7,266 bases of DNA. It comes from Chloroflexota bacterium (GTDB taxonomy: Bacteria; Chloroflexota; Anaerolineae; Promineifilales; Promineifilaceae). Of the stretch, positions 1 to 6,578 are shown one piece after another. Below the pieces are notes generated by a model. That model made no database searches and had not been told where the DNA came from. It saw only the letters and a list, made by a program, of their open reading frames with translations. The stretch is from assembly GCA_008501785.1 (NCBI GenBank), contig QQUD01000675.1, forward strand, positions 1 through 7,266, read 5' to 3'. The position numbers were made by a program, and so were the translations under genes. The number at the start of each line of letters is the position of its first letter. The stretch's first letter is position 1.

Positions 1-1157
1 TCATTGAACGAATTTTAATGCATCACATAACCATGCCGTTACGCTCCCCGTTTACAACCAGTTTTGGGAGAGAGTACGATCGGGAATGTATCATTGTAGA
101 AATGAAAAATGGTTCACATGTTGGATATGGTGAATGTGTCGCTTCAGAACTTCCTGGTTACAGTTATGAAACGGCCGGAACTGCATGGCATGTCCTTTCC
201 AAATTTTTGATCCCCGCTGTGGTCGGCAAAGATTTAGAAGAACCTGAAATGATTCAAGAATGGATGAAAGAGGTACGGGGCCATCCAATGGCAAAAGCAG
301 CATTGGATCAGGCTGCCTGGGACTTTATAGCCAAACGGGATGGAATATCTTTTGCTGAAAAATTAGCTAAACCTTATGCTGAGGGTCCACGAGAACGCGT
401 TAAAGTTGGGGTCAGCGTTGGCATTCAAGAAGATGTGTACGATCTCATTGATCTGCTCGAAGAATATCAAATTGAGGGCTATTCGCGCATCAAAATGAAG
501 ATTAAGCCAGGATATGATTTAGAGTATATTCGCAAAGCTCGAGAAATCTACGAAGACTTTCCTTTTATGGTAGATGCAAATTCTGCATATACCTTGAATG
601 ATGTTGATCTATTTAAAAAGATGGATGACCTCAATTTAATGATGATTGAACAGCCACTTGGTTTTGAGGATATTTATGATCATAGCCAACTGCACCCTCA
701 AATTAAAACACCACTTTGTTTAGACGAAAGTATTACATCTTTCAACCATGCACGTGCTGCTATTGGCATGAATGCATGTGACATTATTAATATTAAGCCT
801 GGTCGGGTGGGTGGATGGACGATTGCCAGACAAATTCATGATTTGTGCGCAGATGCAGGCATTGGTTTATGGGTGGGTGGTATGTTGGAAACTGGGATTG
901 GTCGTGCAGGTCAATTAGCGCTTGCTTCTTTGCCTGGTTTTACTTTGCCAGGTGATATTTCTGCGACTGAGCGATATTATGAAGAAGATATTGCCACAGA
1001 ATTTAAGTTGAATATAGAAGATGGCACAATCACGGTACCCAAAGGGCCTGGATTGGGTGTTGAACTCGACCCTGACGTTTTGATACGGCAAACTTTGCAA
1101 TCCGACCGTTTTCACATGGATGATTATGTAGATATTTTTGCTGATGAATTTGATTAA
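1..1157 (+). CDS. N-acylamino acid racemase / o-succinylbenzoate synthase family protein (5' end outside window)
   Basis: Enolase-superfamily enzyme of the NSAR/OSBS branch: it removes the alpha proton of an N-acylamino acid (racemisation) or dehydrates SHCHC to o-succinylbenzoate for menaquinone. Sequence alone does not separate the two activities. Counting the ATG at base 18 as residue 1, the catalytic lysines are in RIKMKIKPG (K159, K161) and NIKPGRVGG (K260). The Mg2+ ligands are D186 (VDANSAY), E211 (IEQPL) and D236 (LDES). The frame stays open upstream of base 18 to the window edge and reads IERIL, which matches the usual family N-terminus (an IERIEL-like strand before PLxSPFxTSFG). The real start is therefore almost certainly one or two codons left of base 1, and base 18 is an internal Met. 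The C-terminus (about 355-379) is an acidic tail. The gene looks more A+T-rich than those downstream. No M20 peptidase or men gene is visible nearby to settle the substrate. Confidence 0.9.
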   Translation, partial: IERILMHHITMPLRSPFTTSFGREYDRECIIVEMKNGSHVGYGECVASELPGYSYETAGTAWHVLSKFLIPAVVGKDLEEPEMIQEWMKEVRGHPMAKAALDQAAWDFIAKRDGISFAEKLAKPYAEGPRERVKVGVSVGIQEDVYDLIDLLEEYQIEGYSRIKMKIKPGYDLEYIRKAREIYEDFPFMVDANSAYTLNDVDLFKKMDDLNLMMIEQPLGFEDIYDHSQLHPQIKTPLCLDESITSFNHARAAIGMNACDIINIKPGRVGGWTIARQIHDLCADAGIGLWVGGMLETGIGRAGQLALASLPGFTLPGDISATERYYEEDIATEFKLNIEDGTITVPKGPGLGVELDPDVLIRQTLQSDRFHMDDYVDIFADEFD

Positions 1158-1211
1158 AGCTTTTTCGATTCGGCACGGGAATATTAGACATTACCGGAAC
1201 TAACTTTATGT

Positions 1212-1270
1212 CATGCAAAGTCGCAAAGGCGCTAAGGGTTTTCCCCTTTGCGATTTCGCGTCTTTGCATG
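1212..1270. repeat. Long imperfect palindrome (possible terminator or dispersed repeat)
   Basis: The arms CATGCAAAG (1212-1220) and CTTTGCATG (1262-1270) are perfect inverses. Pairing continues inward to 1234-1238/1244-1248, giving about 23 of 27 paired positions with four mismatches and a 5-base loop. A T5 run follows 10 bases later (1281-1285). It lies between the racemase and proC and may terminate transcription of the first gene. The CGCAAAGGCGCTAAGG-like content also resembles dispersed intergenic repeats found in many bacteria (inference). Confidence 0.6.
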
Positions 1271-1315
1271 GCACTTCTTGTTTTTGATATTCCCTATTAA
1301 ATTTCCGAAAAAGCA

Positions 1316-1321
1316 TAAGGA
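1316..1321 (+). promoter_or_regulatory. Ribosome binding site of proC
   Basis: TAAGGA ends 8 bases before the ATG at 1330, which supports that start for proC. No convincing -35/-10 pair was found in the preceding gap; TATTAA at 1295-1300 lacks a well-spaced partner. Confidence 0.6.
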
Positions 1322-1329
1322 TACTGTCA

Positions 1330-2166
1330 ATGTTTAAAGATAAAACAATTGCTTTTGTTGGTGCTGGCGCGATGGGTGAGGCAATGATTCGTGGGTTGCT
1401 TTCACAAAACATTGTTACACCCGACCAAATTATTGCGGCCGATCCGTGGCAGGAGCGGATTGCAGAACTTCAGAAAAAATATGGGATTAAAGGGACCAAT
1501 GAAAACCGTGTCGCCGCCGAAGCAGGGCAAATTGTTGTTCTTTCAATTAAACCGCAGACATTGCCTTATGTGATGCCAGATATACGCGGCCATTTGCGTC
1601 GTCAGGATTTACTGCTTTCGATTATTGCTGGTGTGCCGATTAAAAAGTTGGCAGACGGCACGGCTCACGCAGCGGTTGTAAGAGCTATGCCCAATACGCC
1701 TGCCCAAATTGGACAGGGCATTAGTGTTTGGACCGGTACTGATGAAGTAAGCCAAGAACATAAAGCGCAGGCGAAAGCTGTCTTAGGTTCGTTTGGTGAA
1801 GAAATTTATGTGGATCAAGAAGATTATTTGGATATGGCAACGGCGTTGAGTGGATCTGGGCCTGGTTATGCTTTTTTGATGATGGAAGCGTTGATTGATG
1901 CGGGTGTTCACCTTGGCTTTTCGCGTCGGATTGCAGAAGAACTTGTGTTTCAAACGATGCGGGGATCGGTGGCATATGCGATGCAGTCGAGCAGGCATGT
2001 GGCTGAATTGCGTAATCAGGTGACTTCACCTGGTGGCACAACTGCAGCTGCGCTTTATCATATGGAAAAAGGTGGGTTACGCACGGTTATTTCTCGGGGC
2101 ATTTGGGCTGCTTATGAACGTTCAAAAGGCCTGGGAACAGGTAAATCGGATCATAGCCCGGAGTAG
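1330..2166 (+). CDS. proC: Pyrroline-5-carboxylate reductase
   Basis: Cytoplasmic enzyme that reduces 1-pyrroline-5-carboxylate to L-proline with NAD(P)H, the last step of proline synthesis. The 278 residues match the usual family length. The N-terminal Rossmann domain opens with IAFVGAGAMGEAM (nucleotide-binding GAGAMG at 11-16). A conserved VRAMPNTPAQIGQG lies at 117-130 and ALSGSGPGYAF at 172-182. The C-terminal helical dimer domain carries the family signature ending in VTSPGGTTAAALYHMEKG (231-248). The start at 1330 has a Shine-Dalgarno sequence (1316-1321). The stop is 12 bases before the next start, so proC and the pabBC gene are probably co-transcribed, although they serve different pathways. 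The gene appears intact. Confidence 0.96.
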   Translation: MFKDKTIAFVGAGAMGEAMIRGLLSQNIVTPDQIIAADPWQERIAELQKKYGIKGTNENRVAAEAGQIVVLSIKPQTLPYVMPDIRGHLRRQDLLLSIIAGVPIKKLADGTAHAAVVRAMPNTPAQIGQGISVWTGTDEVSQEHKAQAKAVLGSFGEEIYVDQEDYLDMATALSGSGPGYAFLMMEALIDAGVHLGFSRRIAEELVFQTMRGSVAYAMQSSRHVAELRNQVTSPGGTTAAALYHMEKGGLRTVISRGIWAAYERSKGLGTGKSDHSPE

Positions 2167-2178
2167 ACTGTTTAGATT

Positions 2179-3927
2179 GTGACTAACAGTGTTTTCCTAC
2201 AAGTCGGGTCTGAGTGGTGGTTGTTTCGTGATCCTGTACGCATTATTACGGCCGTTTCTCCCCAAGATGTGCTGCCTGCGCTGACTGAGATTGAAACGGC
2301 CGTTAACCAACACAACTTCTACGCCGCAGGCTACCTATCCTACGAAGCATCCGCCGCCTTCGATTTAAAAACGCATCCCTTGACAGAAATGCCGCTGCTG
2401 TGGTTTGGGTTGTATGAGGAGGTGTCAGCGGTCAGTGGTCAGCTATCAGCTCTCAGTCCTCAGCCCTCAGTCCTTAGTCCTCAGTCCTCAGTCCTTCCCA
2501 ATTGGCAACCATCCATCACCCAGGCTGCTTATGATGCATCCATTTCACGCATAAAGGAATATATTGCGTGGGGGCACACCTATCAGGTGAACTACACGAT
2601 GCCACTGCGGACGAAGTTTGAGGACGATGCGTATGCTTACTTTTTGGATATAACGGCCGCGCAACAGGGGCAGTACGGTGCCTATTTGGATTTAGGGTCG
2701 CATGTCATTTGTTCGGCATCTCCAGAACTGTTTTTCACGTTGGATGGTACGACCATTCAATCCAAGCCAATGAAAGGTACGGTGGGGCGGGGGCGCACGC
2801 TGATCGAAGACCGACAAAACATGGCATGGCTGAAACATTCCGAAAAGAACCGGGCCGAAAATGTGATGATTGTGGACATGATTCGCAATGATATAGGGCG
2901 GGTATCGCATGTGGGCAGTGTGCATGTGCCGCGTTTGTTTGATGTGGAGCGATACGCCACTGTGCTGCAAATGACTTCAACTGTTGCCGCCATGACAGAC
3001 GCCTCGTTTGCCGAGATTATGGCGCACATGTTCCCTTGCGCATCCATCACCGGCGCACCCAAAGTACGCACGATGGAAATTATTAACGAACTAGAGCCAC
3101 ACCCACGTGGCATTTATACTGGCAGTATTGGGTATCTGGCTCCAGGGCGCAAGGCGCAATTTAATGTTGCCATTCGCACTGTGGTGATTGACCGCGAAAC
3201 GGATGCGGCGGTGTATGGTGTGGGGGGCGGCATTGTGTGGGATTCGGAAGCGGGGGATGAGTATGAGGAGTGCAGGGTGAAGGCGCGGGTGTTGACGGAA
3301 AAACGGCCGTCTTTTGATCTCCTCGATGCCCTTTTATGGGAACCTGAAAATGGTTACTTTTTGCTCGAACACCACATGAACCGACTGCTCTCATCTGCAG
3401 AATATTTTAACGTGCCGATTGTGCCCGATCAGTTAGAAATGTTGCTGACCGAGTTTGCGGCAACGTTATCAGAGCCTGCCAAAGTGCGGGTCCAATTAAA
3501 ATTAAATGGCGTGGCCTCAATTGAAGCGGTTCCGCTGGCAGCGGGTGATAAACCGGAGCCAGTGCGGGTAGGATTGGCAAAAGAACCGGTTGATGCCAAC
3601 TCGATCTGGCTGTATCACAAAACAACACGCCGTCAGGTGTACACCAATGCGCTGGCATCGCGCCCTGATTGTGATGATGTGTTGCTATGGAACGAGCGTG
3701 GCGAACTGACTGAAACCAGCAGTTCAAACATTGTGCTGAAGCTGGAGGAAGAACTGGTGACACCCCCTATCTCTAGTGGACTGTTGTCTGGTACATTGCG
3801 TGAAAGTTTGTTGCAAAACGGCCGTATTACCGAACGCATCCTCACTCTTGATGATCTGAAACGATGCGAACAGATTTATCTGATTAACTCGGTGAGGAAG
3901 TGGAAAACGGCCGTTTTGGTTGAATAA
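2179..3927 (+). CDS. pabB: Aminodeoxychorismate synthase component I fused to aminodeoxychorismate lyase (PabB-PabC)
   Basis: Bifunctional folate-pathway enzyme. The PabB part aminates chorismate to 4-amino-4-deoxychorismate, using ammonia from a separate PabA subunit not seen here. The PabC part splits off pyruvate to give p-aminobenzoate. The chorismate-binding domain spans about 112-370: QVNYT (136-140), KPMKGT with the catalytic Lys K199, ENVMIVDMIRND (227-238), GAPK (292-295) and GGGIVWDSEAGDEYEE (349-364). The PLP-dependent class IV aminotransferase-like domain spans about 380-582, with the likely PLP lysine K481 in HKTTRR, TETSSSNI (511-518) and PISSGLLSGTLRE (530-542). The start is GTG at 2179. 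An in-frame TAG at 2173 excludes any earlier start, yet no good Shine-Dalgarno is present, so translation may be coupled to proC. Residues 83-105 are encoded by a 7-base tandem array and form a low-complexity linker between the N-terminal segment and the catalytic domain. Confidence 0.95.
   Translation: MTNSVFLQVGSEWWLFRDPVRIITAVSPQDVLPALTEIETAVNQHNFYAAGYLSYEASAAFDLKTHPLTEMPLLWFGLYEEVSAVSGQLSALSPQPSVLSPQSSVLPNWQPSITQAAYDASISRIKEYIAWGHTYQVNYTMPLRTKFEDDAYAYFLDITAAQQGQYGAYLDLGSHVICSASPELFFTLDGTTIQSKPMKGTVGRGRTLIEDRQNMAWLKHSEKNRAENVMIVDMIRNDIGRVSHVGSVHVPRLFDVERYATVLQMTSTVAAMTDASFAEIMAHMFPCASITGAPKVRTMEIINELEPHPRGIYTGSIGYLAPGRKAQFNVAIRTVVIDRETDAAVYGVGGGIVWDSEAGDEYEECRVKARVLTEKRPSFDLLDALLWEPENGYFLLEHHMNRLLSSAEYFNVPIVPDQLEMLLTEFAATLSEPAKVRVQLKLNGVASIEAVPLAAGDKPEPVRVGLAKEPVDANSIWLYHKTTRRQVYTNALASRPDCDDVLLWNERGELTETSSSNIVLKLEEELVTPPISSGLLSGTLRESLLQNGRITERILTLDDLKRCEQIYLINSVRKWKTAVLVE
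2425..2494 (+). repeat. Ten-unit tandem 7-base repeat inside pabBC
   Basis: Ten consecutive heptamers, consensus TCAGTCC, run without interruption. The 5' units are degenerate (TCAGCGG, TCAGTGG, TCAGCTA, TCAGCTC) and the 3' units are nearly identical. Because 7 is not a multiple of 3, the protein repeats every three units (21 bases): VSAVSGQ, LSALSPQ and PSVLSPQ. It lies in a variable linker and leaves the frame open. Confidence 0.95.
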
Positions 3928-4014
3928 TCCTCAAATTGACTCAGAATGAGTGACACATTGTCTCTTCAAATCTAATCGCTAATCTTTTAAAATCTGACAT
4001 CTACCATGTTGAAA

Positions 4015-4043
4015 ATTGGCTAATAAGTCGATTGGCTAATAAG
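4015..4043 (+). repeat. 16-base-period direct repeat upstream of the DUF3291 gene
   Basis: ATTGGCTAATAAG occurs at 4015-4027 and again at 4031-4043, a 16-base period, ending 30 bases before the likely ATG at 4073. It could be a paired operator site or a chance small duplication. Apart from this repeat, the 145-base gap after pabBC shows no clear promoter or terminator. Confidence 0.7.
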
Positions 4044-4061
4044 CAAAAATGCTATCATCTC

Positions 4062-4066
4062 AGGAG
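4062..4066 (+). promoter_or_regulatory. Ribosome binding site deciding the DUF3291 start
   Basis: AGGAG sits 6 bases before the ATG at 4073. It lies downstream of the earlier in-frame ATG at 4049, which has no Shine-Dalgarno. This favours 4073 as the true start. Confidence 0.75.
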
Positions 4067-4072
4067 TTGTTT

Positions 4073-4546
4073 ATGAAGAATAACGATTTTGTATTGGCTC
4101 AACTAAACATTGGCAGGCTGATTGCCCCCATCGATTCACCCATCGTTAAAGAGTTTACGGATTTTATCGATCCGGTGAACGCTTTTTCGGAGGAGAGCAA
4201 GGGCTTTGTATGGCGGCTGAAGTCTGAAGATGGGCACTCTTCTTCATATGTGCCGACGCCGTTTTCAGACGAGCGGATTATTACAAACATGACCGTTTGG
4301 GAAAGCCTTGACGACTTGAAAGCATTCACGTTCAAAACGGTTCACACCTATTTTTTACGCAGTCGCCGCAAATGGTTTGAAAAAATGGACACACCGCATT
4401 TGGTGTTGTGGTGGATTCCGCGTGGACATGAGCCAACGCTTGAGGAAGGCAAAGAAAAGCTGGAATATCTTGAAACGAATGGACCCACGCCAAATGCTTT
4501 TACAATTCAAAAAGCTTTTGATGCCCAAGGAACCCCGCTGAAATAA
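4073..4546 (+). CDS. DUF3291 domain-containing protein
   Basis: A protein of 157 residues that I recognise as the DUF3291 family, whose function is unknown; the family is thought to adopt a dimeric alpha/beta-barrel (antibiotic-monooxygenase-like) fold. Visible family features are the N-terminal strand FVLAQLNIGRL (6-16), DPVNAFSEESKGFVWRL (33-49), the strand-helix NMTVWESLDDLKAFTFKT (72-89) with H91, the helix FLRSRRKWFE (94-103) and LVLWWIPRGHEPTLEEG (110-126) running into a C-terminal helix-strand. There is no signal peptide or membrane segment, so it is probably cytoplasmic. The start at 4073 is chosen for its AGGAG site; a start at 4049 would add eight residues. It appears to be transcribed alone: 145 bases separate it from pabBC and a strong hairpin follows it. 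Confidence 0.85.
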   Translation: MKNNDFVLAQLNIGRLIAPIDSPIVKEFTDFIDPVNAFSEESKGFVWRLKSEDGHSSSYVPTPFSDERIITNMTVWESLDDLKAFTFKTVHTYFLRSRRKWFEKMDTPHLVLWWIPRGHEPTLEEGKEKLEYLETNGPTPNAFTIQKAFDAQGTPLK

Positions 4547-4555
4547 AACGTATTT

Positions 4556-4597
4556 TGTGAGGGTAGGGTTAAGGCATGCCTTAACCCTACCCCCACA
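4556..4597 (+). terminator. 32-base perfect palindrome, likely terminator or leader hairpin
   Basis: Bases 4561-4592 form a perfect self-inverse palindrome centred on GGCATGCC. Pairing extends to 4556-4597 with a single A/C mismatch. TTGTTTTT follows at 4598-4605, the shape of a Rho-independent terminator for the DUF3291 gene. The T tract directly abuts the SDR ribosome binding site (4606-4611), so the hairpin also lies in or next to any SDR leader. Confidence 0.8.
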
Positions 4598-4605
4598 TTG
4601 TTTTT

Positions 4606-4611
4606 GGGAGG
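4606..4611 (+). promoter_or_regulatory. Ribosome binding site of the SDR gene
   Basis: GGGAGG ends 6 bases before the ATG at 4618. It is the strongest Shine-Dalgarno in the window and sits immediately after the T tract of the preceding hairpin. Confidence 0.8.
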
Positions 4612-4617
4612 AACCAT

Positions 4618-5364
4618 ATGGAATTTAAGAATCAAGTCGCCATCATTACTGGTGGTGCATCTGGTATGGGGGCAGCAACCGCACGGGAGCTGGCGGCGGC
4701 TGGCGGTTGGCCTGTCATTGTGGATCGTAATGGTTTATTGGCAACGCGTGTAGCAACAGAATTGCGAGCTGCACCGCCGTTGGTTGGGGATGTGAGTGAT
4801 GCGGTGTTTTGTGAAGGGGTGGTGGAGAAGGTGGTGCGGGAATACGGCCGTTTAGACATCCTCATCAACGCCGCCGGTATCATTGTCCGCGCTGATGCGC
4901 TGGGAACCAGCGATGAGCAGTGGCAGCGCGTGATGAACATCAACGTCAACGGCGTGTTTTACATGAGCCGCGCCGCTATTCCACACATGAAAAAGGCGGG
5001 GAAAGGTGCCATTGTCAATTTTGGTTCGATTTGGGGCAGCGTCGGTGCTGCTGGTGTGGTGGCCTACTGCACGTCCAAAGGCGCTGTGCATCAGATGACG
5101 CGTGCGATGGCATTGGACCACGTTAAAGATGGCATTCGCATCAACGCTATTTGTCCCGGTGAAGTGAATACGCCCATGTTGGCTTCTGAGCGCAGTGACC
5201 CAGTTACCCCAGATTTGATGCAAAGATTGGCAGATTCTGTGCCGATGGGACGACTGGCGGACCCGGCTGAGATTGCGCGGGTGGTGTTGTTTATGGCATC
5301 TGACGCGGCTAGCTACATGACCGGTGCAATGGTAAACGTTGATGCAGGTTTCACGGCTAGATAA
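4618..5364 (+). CDS. SDR family NAD(P)-dependent oxidoreductase
   Basis: Classical short-chain dehydrogenase/reductase of 248 residues, the normal family length. Cofactor motif TGGASGMG is at 11-18 and NAAG at 84-87. The catalytic tetrad is N109 (MNINVNG), S137 (VNFGS), Y150 and K154 (YCTSK), followed by the ICPGEVNTPM loop (178-187) and the C-terminal VDAGF. D36 at the end of the second strand suggests a preference for NAD(H) over NADP(H). The substrate cannot be read from sequence: such proteins oxidise sugar acids, polyols, 3-hydroxyacyl groups or steroids, and an annotation such as glucose 1-dehydrogenase or FabG would be over-precise. The aldo/keto reductase 206 bases downstream could share a carbonyl/sugar role (inference). 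Confidence 0.93.
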   Translation: MEFKNQVAIITGGASGMGAATARELAAAGGWPVIVDRNGLLATRVATELRAAPPLVGDVSDAVFCEGVVEKVVREYGRLDILINAAGIIVRADALGTSDEQWQRVMNINVNGVFYMSRAAIPHMKKAGKGAIVNFGSIWGSVGAAGVVAYCTSKGAVHQMTRAMALDHVKDGIRINAICPGEVNTPMLASERSDPVTPDLMQRLADSVPMGRLADPAEIARVVLFMASDAASYMTGAMVNVDAGFTAR

Positions 5365-5373
5365 TTCTGTAGG

Positions 5374-5435
5374 GGTGGGATAGCGTGGGTTAACGTTATG
5401 AAAAACAAATAACCTTCTCAACGCGCTATCTCACC
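5374..5435 (+). terminator. Imperfect hairpin after the SDR gene, possible terminator
   Basis: GGTGGGATAGCG (5374-5385) pairs with CGCTATCTCACC (5424-5435) at 11 of 12 positions. Inside it, GGTTA (5388-5392) pairs with TAACC (5410-5414). A T7 run follows at 5451-5457, 15 bases past the stem, so it is a weak terminator at best. The arms share a core with the repeats immediately downstream. Confidence 0.45.
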
Positions 5436-5457
5436 TCTTCTTCAATGTTGTTTTTTT

Positions 5458-5539
5458 GGTGAGATAACCCAGGGAAGGGGCGAGATAACCGGGAGATAAG
5501 GTTGTTTGTTAAGCCGAGATTTGGCCCGGTTATCCCGCC
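5458..5539. repeat. Cluster of GAGATAACC-type repeats with inverted arms
   Basis: Related words occur at 5458-5470 (GGTGAGATAACCC), 5479-5493 (GGCGAGATAACCGGG), 5491-5501 (GGGAGATAAGG) and, inverted, 5525-5539 (CCCGGTTATCCCGCC). The second and last pair at 14 of 15 positions around a 31-base loop. This fills most of the 206-base gap between the SDR and the aldo/keto reductase; no ORF or clear promoter was seen there. Confidence 0.7.
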
Positions 5540-5570
5540 ACTACGAGAATGTGTTTGTGAATAGGATGGG

Positions 5571-6578
5571 ATGATTATGGATTATCGATTGTTAGGACGG
5601 ACGGGTGTGAAGGTTGCGCCGTTGTGTTTGGGAACAGATAACTTTGCGAATCCGACGCCAGCAGATGAGTCAATGGCGATGATTGACCGGGCGCTGGATG
5701 CGGGTATTAATTTGATTGATACGAGCAATAGTTATGCCAAGGGGGAGTGTGAGCAGATTGTGGGGCGGGCGTTGCGGGAAAACGGCCGTCGTCATGATGT
5801 CATTCTTGCCACCAAAGCGCATTACCCCACTGGTCCCGGTCCCAACGACCGGGGCAATTCGCGGCTGCATCTGATGAAAGCTTGTGAAGAGTCGCTGCGG
5901 CGGCTGCAAACAGACCATATCGACCTCTATCAGCTGCATCGCCCATCGTTTGAGCTGCCAATTGAGGAGACGTTGAGTGCGTTGACGGATTTGGTGCGAC
6001 AGGGCAAGGTGCGCTATATTGGCAGCTCCACTGCCCCCGCGTGGAAGGTGATGGAAGGCGTGCTGACGAGTGAACTGAAAGGGTATGTGCGCTTTGTATC
6101 GGAGCAGCCCCCGTACAATTTGCTAGATCGACGCATTGAAAATGAGCTTGTGCCAATGTGCCAGACGTATGGATTGGGAATTTTTCCGTGGTCGCCGCTG
6201 GCGATGGGTATTTTGGCAGGGCGGTATGCAGATGCAGCCACCTATCCAACCGAATCACGGGCCAGTTTGCGCGGCGGCATTTATGCGGACCGGGTAACGG
6301 CGCGAGGGATTGAAGTGGGTAATCGGTTTGTGGCGTTAGCAAAGGAACACAATTTATCGCCGGTGCAGTTAGCTGTGCTGTGGGTAAAGGACCAACCAGG
6401 CATTACGGCTCCGCTGATTGGGCCGCGCACGATGGCGCAGCTTGAGCATTACCTAACTGTTATGGAGATGTTTTTGAGTGATGAACTGCGTACGGCATGC
6501 GATGAACTGGTGCCGCCGGGAACGGCCGTTGCCAATTTCCACAACTCTGCCCCCTGGATGAAGATGAAAATTGTGTAG
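5571..6578 (+). CDS. Aldo/keto reductase
   Basis: NAD(P)H-dependent oxidoreductase of the AKR superfamily, a TIM-barrel enzyme of 335 residues, full length for the family. The catalytic tetrad is complete: D50 (LIDTSNSY), Y55, K82 (LATKAH) and H123 (QLHRP). Other family features are the N-terminal [29 protein letters not shown] (177-187), [13 protein letters not shown] (205-217) and [12 protein letters not shown] (281-292) near the cofactor pocket. The C-terminus ends naturally. The start may be 5571 or the ATG at 5577 ([10 protein letters not shown], the usual family start). The AGGA at 5563-5566 is 4 bases from the first and 10 from the second, so it does not decide. The substrate is unknown. 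The gene is probably separate from the SDR gene, given the repeat-filled gap. Confidence 0.93.
   Translation: MIMDYRLLGRTGVKVAPLCLGTDNFANPTPADESMAMIDRALDAGINLIDTSNSYAKGECEQIVGRALRENGRRHDVILATKAHYPTGPGPNDRGNSRLHLMKACEESLRRLQTDHIDLYQLHRPSFELPIEETLSALTDLVRQGKVRYIGSSTAPAWKVMEGVLTSELKGYVRFVSEQPPYNLLDRRIENELVPMCQTYGLGIFPWSPLAMGILAGRYADAATYPTESRASLRGGIYADRVTARGIEVGNRFVALAKEHNLSPVQLAVLWVKDQPGITAPLIGPRTMAQLEHYLTVMEMFLSDELRTACDELVPPGTAVANFHNSAPWMKMKIV

Noticed and set aside
2425..2494. CRISPR-like or coiled-coil reading of the heptad array
   Set aside because: The units are 7 bases with no spacers. The peptide period follows from three 7-base units, and the residues (Ser, Pro, Gln) do not suit a coiled coil.
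3939..3951. ACTCA-gaa-TGAGT mini hairpin after pabBC
   Set aside because: Only five pairs and no T run; too weak to call a terminator.
3936..3985. Possible promoter with TTGACT at 3936-3941 or TTGTCT at 3958-3963
   Set aside because: No acceptable -10 box at 16-18 bases from either; TAATCT at 3980 is a poor match.
4852..5421. 189-residue open frame on the minus strand
   Set aside because: It lies opposite the well-supported SDR gene, has no recognisable domain and a low-complexity Cys/His/Arg-rich composition. It is a mirror of the codon bias.
5800..6342. 180-residue open frame on the minus strand
   Set aside because: It is antisense to the aldo/keto reductase, rich in Pro, Ser and Thr, and shows no family motif.
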